Below are positions 16,425 to 25,700 of a stretch of 33,803 nucleotides of DNA, in pieces. The stretch covers positions 1 to 33,803 of the forward strand of contig BJHT01000041.1 in the NCBI GenBank assembly GCA_014193395.1. The letters are read 5' to 3'. Position 1 is the stretch's first letter. Every line of letters starts with the position of its first letter. The position numbers and the translations under genes are program-made. The notes under the pieces were generated by a model. The model searched no databases. It saw only the letters and a list, made by a program, of their open reading frames with translations, and was not told the origin of the DNA. Source of the stretch: Verrucomicrobiota bacterium (GTDB lineage: Bacteria; Verrucomicrobiota; Verrucomicrobiia; Limisphaerales; BJHT01).

Positions 16425-16837
16425 GCAAGTCCGGCCCATCTGGTCGCGTTCGCCGGGCGGTCCGCGAACGAGCTCAGGGCCGTTGCGAGTATTGTTTGGT
16501 CCCCGAACGCGACTCCCTGGTCCGCCATCAACTCGACCACATCCTCGCTCGCAAACACGAGGGCACGTCCGGCACCGCCAATCTCGCCTACTGCTGCGCC
16601 ATCTGTAACAAGCGCAAAGGTGCGGACCTCGGGTCGGTGGACGACGTGGAGGGAGTGCTCATCCCGTTGTTCCATCCGCGCCGCGATCTCTGGACCACGC
16701 ACTTCCGCGTGGCCGGCTTGCGAATCGTCCCGCTCACCAACGTCGGCCGGGTGACCGTGAAATTATTGCAACTCAATCACCCGGACCGCATCGCCGAACG
16801 ACGGCTGGCTCGGGAATGCGGATTGAAATGGCCATGA
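16421..16837 (+). CDS. HNH endonuclease
   Basis: A 138-residue HNH/McrA-type nuclease. Structural zinc ligands are Cys22/Cys25 (GRCEYC) and Cys59/Cys62 (CCAIC). The active-site group is Asp39-His40 (HQLDHILA), Asn54 (NLAYC) and Asn63 in CNKRKG. The C-terminal half has the segment LIPLFHPRRDLWTTHF followed by TNVGRVTVKLLQLNHPDR, typical of the stand-alone version of the family. No methylase or restriction-specificity subunit is adjacent, and its only partner is the overlapping small gene. The target is unknown: it may be invading DNA or its own cell's nucleic acid. Confidence 0.9.
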   Translation: MSKSGPSGRVRRAVRERAQGRCEYCLVPERDSLVRHQLDHILARKHEGTSGTANLAYCCAICNKRKGADLGSVDDVEGVLIPLFHPRRDLWTTHFRVAGLRIVPLTNVGRVTVKLLQLNHPDRIAERRLARECGLKWP

Positions 16838-16869
16838 ACCCGACGCCCCGCGTCCGCTTGCTCCTCTCG

Positions 16870-16897
16870 TTCGCACCCGACTTCCTCCGGGTGCGAA
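16870..16897. terminator. Hairpin after the HNH gene
   Basis: TTCGCACCCG and CGGGTGCGAA pair perfectly over 10 bp with an 8-base loop, 32 bases after the HNH stop. No T-run follows, so it is a plausible terminator or RNA-stabilising structure, not a proven one. Confidence 0.55.
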
Positions 16898-16957
16898 TGA
16901 GAACTGCAAAAAACTGCGGCGCGCTCATGCCCGCTTGATCCACCAATTCCCCGTTTC

Positions 16958-16986
16958 TTTTTTCTGCCTCCTATTTTCCTGCCATC
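16958..16986 (-). repeat. Diverged GGCAGAAAAATGGGG doubled repeat, inverted
   Basis: The + strand reads CTTTTTTCTGCCTCC then TATTTTCCTGCCATC. The complement is a doubled GGCAG(G/A)AAA unit with several changes. It lies upstream of the periplasmic binding protein gene. Confidence 0.6.
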
Positions 16987-17052
16987 TTCTTGTTCCCCCC
17001 GTTTTCTCGTCGCCGTCGGCGGACGGGCGTGGAAGCTTGCGGGGGAAGAAAC

Positions 17053-18312
17053 ATGAAGATTGTAGCCATCCTGCTGCTCGCCCTCGCCGTCGTGCTCGGC
17101 GTGGTGGCGTTCCGGCAACGCGGCGGTTCGCCGTCGTTCGCATCTGCCACGGTCACGGTCGGTTGTGCCGATGAATTGCAGGCCCCGGTGACCGCGATCG
17201 TCGCCGCGTATCAGCGCGAATCCGGCGTCACGATTCGGTTGCAATCCGCGCCCGTCGCCGCGCTTTTCTCCGCGCTCCCCGATTCCAAGCAGTTCGATCT
17301 CCTCCTGCTCAGCGAGGACACCCCGCTTGCGGACGCCCGCAAGGCCGGGACCGTGCGCGAGATTCTCCCGCTCGCGCTCCGTCCGCCCGCCACCGCGACC
17401 AACACTCCCGCGCCCGGCACCAACCGCGTCGTCGCCGCCGTTCCCGCGTCCTGTCCGCAGCCCGCCGCGGCGCTGGGCTTCGCCCGCTTTCTTGCCGCGC
17501 CGGAAAAAGGCGGCCCCGTGTTTCAGCAGCACGGCTTCACGCCCGCCGACGGCGATCGGTGGGCACCGAAGCCGGAACTCATTCTCTACAGCGGCGGCGT
17601 GAACCGGCTGGCGATTGAAAAACTGCTGCGCCAATTCGCCGATCGCGAAGGCGTGAATGTCACCACCGTGTTCAACGGCTGCGGCGTGCTGTGCGCCACG
17701 ATGAAGGCGATGGGCACCAATGCGGGCGCGCGTTTCCCTGACGCCTACTATGCCTGCGACCTGTGCTTCGTGCCGCCGGTGGCCGCCCAGTTTCCCGAGG
17801 CTGTGCTGCTCACCGAGACGGACATCGGCATCGTGGTGAAAAAAGGGAATCCGCGCGGCGTGACGACGCTCGCCGACCTCGCGCAGCCCGGCCTCAAGCT
17901 CGGCCTCTGCAACGCGGAACAAAGCACGCTGGGCTTTATGACGCGCGGGATGTTGAAGGCCACCGGCCTCGCGGCGGCGGTCGGGAAAAATGTCGCCACC
18001 GAGGTGCCCACCGCCGATCTCCTCATCAATCAAATGCGCATCGGCGGCCTCGACGCGGCGATTGTGTATCGCGTGAACGCGATCCCGCAGGCCGACACGC
18101 TGGACTTTTTTCCGATCCAGCACGCGGGGGCCAAGGCCATCCAGCCCTTCGCCGTGCGCGAGCGTTCGCCGAACCGCCAGCTCGCGCGCCGCCTGCTCGC
18201 CCACCTCCAGGCCAACCGCGGCGAATTTGAAAAAGCCGGTTTCCTCTGGCGCGGCAACGAAGCGCCTTGGAAGAGCAAGGACATCCAGGTCCCGGACTGG
18301 CTCAAGCCGTAG
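17053..18312 (+). CDS. Exported two-lobed substrate-binding protein, ModA-like, with tandem halves
   Basis: A 419-residue protein starting at ATG 17053 after GGGGGAAG. The N-terminus (MKIVAILLLALAVVLGVVAF) is a signal or membrane anchor. Residues ~33-170 resemble a ModA/SBP fold that has lost its middle (TVTVGCADELQAPVTAIVAAY, then ALGFARFLAAPEKGGPVFQQHGF). Residues ~178-419 form a second, more complete SBP module (LILYSGGVNRLAIEKLL, TETDIGIVVKKGNPRGV, DLLINQMRIGGLDAAIVYRVN). The second half is Cys-rich near its ligand loops: CGVLC, CDLC and LCNAEQSTLG. Such proteins usually feed molybdate, tungstate or similar ABC importers, but no permease or ATPase gene is near. The ligand is unknown. Confidence 0.75.
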   Translation: MKIVAILLLALAVVLGVVAFRQRGGSPSFASATVTVGCADELQAPVTAIVAAYQRESGVTIRLQSAPVAALFSALPDSKQFDLLLLSEDTPLADARKAGTVREILPLALRPPATATNTPAPGTNRVVAAVPASCPQPAAALGFARFLAAPEKGGPVFQQHGFTPADGDRWAPKPELILYSGGVNRLAIEKLLRQFADREGVNVTTVFNGCGVLCATMKAMGTNAGARFPDAYYACDLCFVPPVAAQFPEAVLLTETDIGIVVKKGNPRGVTTLADLAQPGLKLGLCNAEQSTLGFMTRGMLKATGLAAAVGKNVATEVPTADLLINQMRIGGLDAAIVYRVNAIPQADTLDFFPIQHAGAKAIQPFAVRERSPNRQLARRLLAHLQANRGEFEKAGFLWRGNEAPWKSKDIQVPDWLKP

Positions 18313-18508
18313 GCGCGCGACGCGTCGCCGATGCGCGACGGTGTTCCCAACCCCAGCCGCAGCACGCTGGGCAGCCGGCCGCCGTCTCGGTCATCCCCGC
18401 CTGTCTATGGATAGTAGTTGCGTCCCCACTCTTGCACGCCACTCCTTTGAGATTAAGATGCGCGCCCCGCACTGAAGAGCGCGTCGCGTCTTCGGGGTAA
18501 TTTTTGTC

Positions 18509-18847
18509 ATGTCCGAATCCGATCCCGCCTCAGTCCGTTTGCCGTTCAAAGAACGCTTCTGTCAAAAGTACGCCGTCGCGCTGGCGGACTTTGAAAAAGC
18601 CCTGCTCAAACGGGCCGCCCGGCCAATGGTGTGGCTCGTGGGGATGGCGACCGGCTGGCATCCATTCGTGTTCGCCCGTGACCTCGGCGTGGCCACCGAG
18701 GCGGGCGTGGCCATGTCCCTTGACGAACTGGAAAACATTGTCAGCGCCGCGCGCGATGATGACCGCCGCGAGCACCGGGTTCTGCGGCGCTGGCTGGGTC
18801 TCCGCATCAGCGGTCGCCGCCTGCTGGCGGAATATCGGCGGCTGTAA
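18509..18847 (+). CDS. Small hypothetical protein (112 residues)
   Basis: Starts at ATG 18509 (MSESDPASVRLPFKERFCQ). It is mostly helical in appearance, with one moderately hydrophobic stretch (ARPMVWLVGMATGWHPFVFA) that could be buried or membrane-associated, and a basic C-terminus (RREHRVLRRWLGLRISGRR). There is no recognised domain. Codon use fits the neighbours and the protein-like sequence supports a real gene. It is between the binding-protein gene and a repeat element, with no clear operon partner. Confidence 0.6.
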   Translation: MSESDPASVRLPFKERFCQKYAVALADFEKALLKRAARPMVWLVGMATGWHPFVFARDLGVATEAGVAMSLDELENIVSAARDDDRREHRVLRRWLGLRISGRRLLAEYRRL

Positions 18848-19225
18848 GCGTAGCCACGACGCGGAGTGCGGCCGTCCCCGGCCGTAGCGACGCCCCCACG
18901 CACCGGCCGCGTTGAAAAACACCAAGCCCACCTGCGCTCCAGCTTGCTGCGCCCGGGGACGGGCGCACTCCGGGGCGCCGCGGCGGCGCGCGGCGTTCGC
19001 GCCGCTTTCCCGTTCGCACGTCACCCCGCGGTCGTCCCCGCCCGGAGCCCACCACGCGGAAGCGGCATGAAGGCCGCGCTCCCTGCGCCCGCGCCCCCGT
19101 CCCCCCGCACCCTCCCGGCTTGAAGGTTGTTTCCCACCCGCGCCCCCGCTAGCGTCCGCCGCGGTCGAACATTTTTGCCGTCCACAACGGCGGCGGCGGC
19201 GGCGACGGCCCACACTTTTGAAGCA
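18848..19225. other. Intergenic stretch with a palindromic element and leader of cobA-hemD
   Basis: Bases 18863-18971 are an inverted-repeat element. The rest to 19225 is very GC-rich, with a possible hairpin around 18978-19001 (GCGGCGCG and CGCCGC parts). The frame of cobA-hemD is open upstream to 19127, but that part shows no family sequence. Confidence 0.5.
18863..18971. repeat. GGAGTGCGGCCGTCC inverted-repeat element, copy 2
   Basis: A 109-bp relative of 13456-13561. The left arm GGAGTGCGGCCGTCCCCGGC is identical over 20 bases. The right arm TTGCTGCGCCCGGGGACGGG is nearly identical, ending CGCACTCC in both. The middle is diverged but keeps some words (GCACC, CTTGCTGCGCCC). Confidence 0.85.
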
Positions 19226-20770
19226 ATGAAGAAATCTGGAATGGTCTATCTGGTCGGTGCCGGTCCCGGCGACGCGGGGCTGCTGACCCTGCGCGGTGCG
19301 GAACTCCTGCGCCAGGCCGACGTGGTCGTGTACGACGCCCTCGTCAACGCCGACCTGTTGCGTCTCGCGCCGAAAAGCGCCGAAATCATCTACGGCGGCA
19401 AACGCGCGAGCGACCACGCCATCCCGCAGGCCGAGCTGAATCAGCTCCTCGTCACCAAGGCCGCGGAAGGCAAATGCGTCGTGCGGCTCAAAGGCGGCGA
19501 TCCCTACGTGTTCGGCCGCGGCGGCGAGGAGGCTGAGGAACTCGCGGCCGCCGGCATTCCCTTCGAGGTCGTGCCCGGCATTTCCTCGATCATCGCCGCG
19601 CCCAATTATGCCGGCATTCCCCTCACGCACCGCGACTTTTGCTCGAGCTTCACCGTCATCACCGGCCACGAAGACCCGACCAAGCCCGAGAGCAGCCTCG
19701 ACTGGGCGCGCCTCGCCAAAACCCCCGGCACGCTGGTCGTCCTCATGGGCGTCGAGCGCATCCGCTCGATCGCCGCGCAACTCATCGCGCACGGCCGCGC
19801 CGCGACCACGCCCGTCGCGATGATCCGTTGGGGCACCACGGGCCGCCAGCAGAGCATCGCGGGCACGCTCGCCGACATCGCGGATATTGTGGAAAAGGAG
19901 AAGTTCACCGCCCCCGCCGTGACGATCATCGGCGGCGTGGTCTCGCTGCGTGATCGCCTCAACTGGTTCGAGACCCGCCCGCTGTTCGGCCGCCGCATCG
20001 TCGTCACGCGCACGCGCGAACAGGCCAGCGAACTTTCCCGCCAGCTCGCCGAGCGCGGCGCGGAAGTCCTCGAAATCCCGACCATCAAAATCGCCCCGCC
20101 CACCCAGCGCCAACTGCTTGTCGAAGCCCTCGCCGAACTCGGCACCTACGACTGGGTCGTCTTCACCAGCCCCAACGGCGTCACCGCGTTCTTCGAGTAT
20201 TTCCTCAAAGCCTTCCCCGACATCCGCGACCTCGGCGGCGTGAAGTTTGCCGCCGTCGGTCCCGGCACCGCCGCCAAGCTCAAGGAACTGCACCTGCACG
20301 TGGATGTGATGCCCGAGAAATACGTCACCGCCGCGATTGCCAAGGCGATGAACGACTTCGCCAGCGTCGAGAATGTCAAAGTCCTCCTCCTCCGCGCCGA
20401 GGTCGCCAACCCCGATCTCCCCAAGGAACTTGCCGCGCTCGGAGCCATCGTGGACGACGTGCCCTGCTATCAAACCGTCCCCGAAACCGAGGACGTCAAC
20501 GGTGCCGTCGCGCGCCTGCTCGAAGCCGGCGCCGACTGGATCACCTTCACGAGCAGTTCGACCGTCGAGAATTTCCACGCCCGCTTCGATCTGCCGAAAT
20601 TGCTCCAGCAATTTCCCGCCACGCGCCTCGCCTCCATCGGCCCCGAGACCAGCAAAGCCATCCGCGCCCTCGGCCTCGAACCGTTTCTGGAAGCGCGCCC
20701 GCACACCATCGACGGCCTCGCCGCCGCCCTCGAAAAAGTCACGCGCCCGGGAAAGAAAAAGAAAAACTGA
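19226..20770 (+). CDS. cobA-hemD: Fused uroporphyrinogen-III C-methyltransferase / uroporphyrinogen-III synthase
   Basis: A 514-residue bifunctional enzyme. Residues ~1-255 are a SUMT (CobA) domain that methylates uroporphyrinogen III at C2 and C7 toward siroheme or cobalamin: VYLVGAGPGDAGLLTLRG, RLKGGDPYVFGRGGEEAEEL and VVPGISSIIAAP. Residues ~262-514 are HemD (FGRRIVVTRTREQASEL, WVVFTSPNGVTAF, WITFTSSSTVENF), closing the tetrapyrrole ring. The fusion is known from several bacterial groups. The start is ATG 19226 (MKKSGMVYLV). No hemC, hemA or hemB gene adjoins it. It is followed by an inverted-repeat element and is convergent with the AEC transporter gene. Confidence 0.95.
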   Translation: MKKSGMVYLVGAGPGDAGLLTLRGAELLRQADVVVYDALVNADLLRLAPKSAEIIYGGKRASDHAIPQAELNQLLVTKAAEGKCVVRLKGGDPYVFGRGGEEAEELAAAGIPFEVVPGISSIIAAPNYAGIPLTHRDFCSSFTVITGHEDPTKPESSLDWARLAKTPGTLVVLMGVERIRSIAAQLIAHGRAATTPVAMIRWGTTGRQQSIAGTLADIADIVEKEKFTAPAVTIIGGVVSLRDRLNWFETRPLFGRRIVVTRTREQASELSRQLAERGAEVLEIPTIKIAPPTQRQLLVEALAELGTYDWVVFTSPNGVTAFFEYFLKAFPDIRDLGGVKFAAVGPGTAAKLKELHLHVDVMPEKYVTAAIAKAMNDFASVENVKVLLLRAEVANPDLPKELAALGAIVDDVPCYQTVPETEDVNGAVARLLEAGADWITFTSSSTVENFHARFDLPKLLQQFPATRLASIGPETSKAIRALGLEPFLEARPHTIDGLAAALEKVTRPGKKKKN

Positions 20771-20789
20771 AGCACGCACCGAAGCGCCG

Positions 20790-20890
20790 CCACCGCGGCA
20801 AGTAGGGCGCGTCAGTCCCCAGCGCGCCGCTGTTGCGACCGCACGGCCCAAGGCTCACTGAAGACAGACGCGCCCTACCCGCCGCGGTGG
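20790..20890. repeat. 101-bp inverted-repeat element with CCACCGCGGC ends
   Basis: The left end CCACCGCGGCAAGTAGGGCG is complementary to the right end CGCCCTACCCGCCGCGGTGG, with two mismatches in a 24-base arm. It lies between convergent genes, so it may also stop transcription both ways. Its sequence differs from the GGAGTGCGG family, but the size is similar. Confidence 0.8.
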
Positions 20891-20957
20891 TTCTAACCCC
20901 AAGCCAGCCTCTTTGCGCTCTCCGCGCTCTTTCGCGGCCCTCCCCTCCCCTGCCCTG

Positions 20958-21920
20958 CTACGGCCCGCCCGCGTCCAGCCCGACGAAGTGCATCCCGAAC
21001 CGTATCCACAACGGAATCGTCACCAACCCCACCACCGACGTCCCGATCACCACGCGCAACGCCGTGGCCGGGTCCGCGCCGTAATGTTTCGTGATGATGA
21101 TCGGATACACGCCCGACGGCATCGCCGCCTGCAACACGATCACGCGCTTCAACTCCAGCGAGCACGGCAGAAACTTCGCCAGCAACAGGAACAACACCGG
21201 CAGCACCCCCAGCCGCAGCACGCACCCCCACCCGATCACCCGCCAGCCCGACCGCGCGTGAAATTCGCCGAGATGATCCGCAATCGTCGCGCCCGTCACC
21301 AGCAGCCCCATCGGGATCGCGCACTGCCCGAGCAGCTTCGCGGTCGCGAGCACGAACTGCGGCAGCCACTCGTGCCCGTGCAGAAAATTAATCGCCAGCG
21401 CCAGCACAATCGCCAGCACCGGCGGCGTGAGAATGCGCTTCCACAACGGCCCCACCTGCGTGCCCCCCAGCAGCACCGCGCACCCGATCCAGAACGCGAT
21501 CTCGACCCCGATATTGTGAACGAACAGCACCCCCGCCGTCTCCTCGCCGAATAATCTCCACGCCAGCGGCAGCGCCACGAAACCGTAGTTGTAGATCCCC
21601 ACCGTGAACGCAAACGACTTCTGCGACCGCGCCTCCTTCAGCCCCGTCCAGCCCGCGCACGCCACCGCGATGACCAATCCCAGCGCGATCGTCCCGAACC
21701 CGACCAGCGGCGCGAGCACGACATTGCCGAGCTTCCGCACCGCGTCGTTCCCCAGCAGGCTGTCGAAGATCAAACACGGCGAGAGCAGATTAATGTTCAG
21801 CCGCAGCAGACTGTGATCCGCCTCCTCCGTGAGCCAGTTGACCCGCCGCAGGACGATCCCCGCCACCGCCAGCGCCACCACCGGCAGCACTGCATTTACC
21901 ACGATGAGAAATTCGCTCAT
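20958..21920 (-). CDS. AEC family transporter (auxin efflux carrier-like)
   Basis: A 320-residue inner-membrane permease of the AEC family with two sets of about five helices. Family marks are NLLSPCLIFDSL in the first set, GIYNYGFVALPLAW in the middle, and VLQAAMPSGVYPIIITKHYGAD in the second set. Substrates are organic acids or similar compounds in characterised members; nothing here narrows that. The start is ATG 21920 (MSEFLIVVNAVLP), overlapping the upstream gene's stop by 4 bases (ATGA). The two are probably one operon. Confidence 0.92.
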   Translation of the reverse strand: MSEFLIVVNAVLPVVALAVAGIVLRRVNWLTEEADHSLLRLNINLLSPCLIFDSLLGNDAVRKLGNVVLAPLVGFGTIALGLVIAVACAGWTGLKEARSQKSFAFTVGIYNYGFVALPLAWRLFGEETAGVLFVHNIGVEIAFWIGCAVLLGGTQVGPLWKRILTPPVLAIVLALAINFLHGHEWLPQFVLATAKLLGQCAIPMGLLVTGATIADHLGEFHARSGWRVIGWGCVLRLGVLPVLFLLLAKFLPCSLELKRVIVLQAAMPSGVYPIIITKHYGADPATALRVVIGTSVVGLVTIPLWIRFGMHFVGLDAGGP

Positions 21921-22519
21921 CGCCCGCCGCCTTCCGCGCCGCCCAAAACGTTTTCCAGAAACACCGCAAACTCCGCCGCCTGAATCCGCTCCAACACCGC
22001 CCGCCGCGCCTCCGTCGCCGTGCGCCCCGCGCACTCCTCACACGCGTCGATGAATCCCCGCGCGCTCCAGGCCGCCCCGCGGAACAAGGCGCGCCGCAAT
22101 TCCATCTCACCCGCCTCCGCCAAAATCTCACCCGCCCGCCGCGCCAGTTCCGCAAACGCCTGATGCTGTCCCACGCGCTGATACCAATACGCCGCATTGC
22201 CGTAGTCCGGTTCGCGCCGATGCAAAATCCCGTGCAGCCAGCTCCCCTCGCGGCTCGCAATCTCCTGCGCGATGCCATGTGCCTCCTCGTGGTGATCGTG
22301 CCACAGCAAGACCGCCCCGCGCGCCAGCTCCGCCCGCTCATCCGCAAGACCGCCCGCCTTGATCGCCGCCGCGCATGCCGACTCCAACTCCGCCAACGCC
22401 CGCACACCCGCGCGCGGCCCCGGCCCCAACTCCGGCAACCCCGGTCCCGCCAGCAATGCCTTCCACGCCACCACGCCCGCGACATCCGCCAAACCCGCCG
22501 ATTTTTCCGAAATGTTCAT
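21917..22519 (-). CDS. Conserved hypothetical protein with HDHHEEAH and HGILHRREPDYGNA motifs
   Basis: A 200-residue soluble protein, mainly helical by sequence. The centre WHDHHEEAHGIAQEI and WLHGILHRREPDYGNAAYWY is rich in His, Asp and Glu, and looks like a conserved motif pair for a metal site or hydrolase-like centre. I recall similar motifs in uncharacterised bacterial and fungal proteins. The C-terminal part holds EECAGR and an Ala-rich helix. It overlaps the AEC transporter by ATGA, hinting that it acts with the transporter. It starts at ATG 22519; upstream lies a single repeat arm. Function unknown. Confidence 0.75.
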   Translation of the reverse strand: MNISEKSAGLADVAGVVAWKALLAGPGLPELGPGPRAGVRALAELESACAAAIKAGGLADERAELARGAVLLWHDHHEEAHGIAQEIASREGSWLHGILHRREPDYGNAAYWYQRVGQHQAFAELARRAGEILAEAGEMELRRALFRGAAWSARGFIDACEECAGRTATEARRAVLERIQAAEFAVFLENVLGGAEGGGR

Positions 22520-22629
22520 GCACCCTTTCCCCGCATCTCTCGCCCGTTTTCATTCCGCTCACGCACCCACCGCGCCGCGCTATTCCCCCGACAAACCCCG
22601 CGAAAGTAAAGCCCACCGTCACCCAAGCC

Positions 22630-22660
22630 GGAGTGCGGCCGTCCACGGCCGCAGCAGACG
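22630..22660 (+). repeat. GGAGTGCGGCCGTCC repeat, single arm
   Basis: GGAGTGCGGCCGTCCACGGC followed by CGCAGC matches the left arm of the elements at 13456 and 18863 with one change. No matching right arm is seen nearby. It lies between two divergent genes. Confidence 0.7.
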
Positions 22661-22799
22661 CGCGTGTCAAAATCTCTCCGGAATAGTCCCCATTCGTCTG
22701 CCAAATCCGCCTCTTCAATAGAAAAAAGATCGCCCAGACCGCCAACCACAACCCCGATCCCATTGACTCCCCGCCCCCCTCCCCATCAGTCTCACCCCC

Positions 22800-25700
22800 G
22801 TGCGCCTCCACCTATCCCTCTCTCTTGCCCTGCTCTTTGCCGCCGCCGCGCCCCTCGGTGCCGCGGAGAAAACCACCGCCTCCCGCACTGGCGATGAGCT
22901 CATCGTGGAGATCACCCGGCTCGACCGCCTGCGACTCACTCACTCCCAACTGACCGCCAGCCTGCAACTCCATCAACCCACCGGCGACAAACAACTGCTG
23001 GTCGATCTCACCGACCCCGCCCTCCACGGCGCACTGGTCATTGATCTCACCTCAGTCGCCCGCTGCGATGGCATCACCATCACCGTGAAAAGTGGCTCCG
23101 GCGAAATCATCGCCAAGCAAACCATAACTCCCATCCCACAAATCCCGCTGGCCGCCAGCATCACCTCCCCGCCCCCCGGCGCTCCCGCCTCGCCTCCTCA
23201 GTTCGCCTACATCGAGCCCGGCTCGGCGATGCGCCAGACACAGCTATCTCCACCAGTTACCGCCGCGGATACTCAGTTAGTCCCACCCCGCATCCTCCTC
23301 CCAACAGCCAATCAAATGCGGCACCTCAAACTAACTTCTCCCACCCGACTAGTCTCAAAACCAGAAATCACCTTCCCCGTGCTCGCCGCAGTGGACTTCC
23401 CATTGGTAGGTGGCAGCGTGCTCGGGCGACAGACTGACTTCCCGGACGATCCCACCCGGGCGAGTCTCTACTTCGCCTGCAAAAAGGCGATCTATGCCGG
23501 TGCGCGCGTGGAACGCTGGCAGAAATTTCTCGTGGAAATCCCTATTCAGACTACCTGGGGCCAGGGCCGCGGCGATGAAAGTGTGACTCTTAGTCCGAGT
23601 CAGTTCGCCGTCCATGTCACCAAAGAGAAGGCTCCCAGCGGTGCTAACATCCTCGGCACCGGCGACAACGATCTCGGCCAGACTGGCGACCTGGACACCG
23701 ACGAACAAGGGCGAATCTACTGGCGCGTCGGCGGGGCCGGCGCCTACGTGGTTCGCTTCGATCCACATACCCGGAAGTTTGAACAACCCCCCGGCCGGAT
23801 TGATTTTCAGAAGCTGGTGCCGCCCGGCGCAGGAATGCTGAATGACGGTCTGTGCCGGGTATCCTGCACGCGGGGACGCGTCTTCTTCACCCTGTGCAAT
23901 GACACCCGGTCCAGCGGCGATCCCGCCAATCCCCTGAACCGGCGCGTCGGCGGAGTCTTCTCCATTCCCCAAGACTGGAGTAATGCCACGACCTTCGCGG
24001 CTGACATCCGTCTCCACGTCGGGAGCTGGGAAACCGCCCGTCCTGCTTTCTATCAGACTCCCCCCAAAGCCGACACCGACGTGCGAAAACTGGGCGGAGT
24101 CAGTGTCACTGACACCGGACTCTTCTTCACCACCGCTGGTCCGAAGTATGAAGGCGGACCCTGGCGGCTCGAGCTCGACGACAAGGGTAACACCCGGTTC
24201 CTCGCCGAGGTAAACTCCCTCGCCGACACCGTGGCCCGCGATGGCCGGACTCTCCCGCCCACCCAGCTTGTCATGGTCCATGGTATTCCCAAGGGTAGGG
24301 AACTTCATCCCGGCACCGGCGGCGGCCGCAACCTTATCCGCTTCTCACTCGGCGAGATTACCATTCCCCGCGCCTCGATCCGCCTGCTGCTGAACGACCG
24401 GACCGAAGGCCTGGCCCTGAAGATCGCCCGGAAGGGAGCCTTTCCAACCTACGACGGCGCACCCGAAGGAACCGTCACCGTTCGCTACGATCTCGTCGGG
24501 AAACTCAGGAACACGCCGGCCGCGCAAGGTCCGCTGGCTGACTCATTGAGTGGCGGCACGAGCATCGGTCCCGCCTTTCTCCTGTCACCCATTCCGGGTG
24601 AAACCAACAAAGTCATGGCAGTCTGTGAGTATGCCGGCTATCCCCTGTCAGTCCTCGACTTCTCCAGCCTCGGCACCACCAAGACAGTAGGGAAAACCTT
24701 CCTACCACCCCAGTCACCCGCCAGTGCGGGCCTCGGTCCCTACAACTCCACCTGGGTGAAGTCCAACGATGAACAATGGCTCTATCTCAGCGGTTACACC
24801 GGCATCTCGCGAATCCGCTACGCCAAAGGGGGGAGGGTGCTGCCAACCATGACCGCGGACCTCTTCAACAGTCGCCTTCAGCAACAGCCCCTCGACGGCC
24901 ACGGACGAACTTCGATGAAGAAGATAGATGGCCTGCTGCCGGTGTTTGGCGGACGCCTGCTGAACTCCGGCTACGGGCTGGACGGCCGCGGCGGCGATGC
25001 CTTCTCCACCGGAGTCGAACTCTTCGACCCACAGTCACTCGGTCCCGGCCTGACCAATCAGATCAAGAGCCAGACCAGCGCCTATCTTAGCCGCTGCTTC
25101 GCGCTCAAGACCCTGCACAGCCGGCTGGTCTGGAACGCCCGCGACGGCCGCCCCCGCCAGGAGATATTCGCCGCCAGCGGCTCGATCCGGCGGGGCCTGA
25201 TCAACGAGCTGAAGGATCCCTCCGTCGGCCCGGCCAATCTGGATGCGAAAGTATTCCTCTACGAAGTGACCGAACCTGCCGGTCTCCGCGATCTCTACGG
25301 CTTCTCCCTGCCCAAGCTGGAAAATGACAAAGCCATCGAGGGACACATCGTACTCTCCCCCTGCAACCGCTTCCTCATCGTAATGACACAGGACGGAGTT
25401 CTCTACTCTTACAGTCTGGCCCGGAGGCAATTCATCGACGGCGTCGTGTTACACCAACCCAACGGTGGCGATCTCCGTCCTTTGGAGTTCAAACGTCCGA
25501 GTCAGATCATTTTCACTGCGCCGGACGGCCAGATATTCTTCCTTGCCGAACCCTTCGATGACTCCCCCGGTGCCATCACCTTCCACCGCGTCGAAGTAAG
25601 TGCCGGCGGTCGCTTAAATATCGTGCCCCATCTCGGCATCACCTTCGATAACCCCACCGCCTATCATGATTTCAAAGGCATCGTCCGGTGCTTCCTCCCC

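Noticed and set aside
16777-18204. Minus-strand frame of 475 codons opposite the binding-protein gene
   Set aside because: No signal or motif. The plus-strand protein has a signal peptide and a recognisable fold.
18530-20851. Long minus-strand frame opposite the 112-residue gene and cobA-hemD
   Set aside because: It crosses two coding genes and a repeat element, is Gly/Asp/Arg-rich without motifs, and conflicts with the certain CobA-HemD call.
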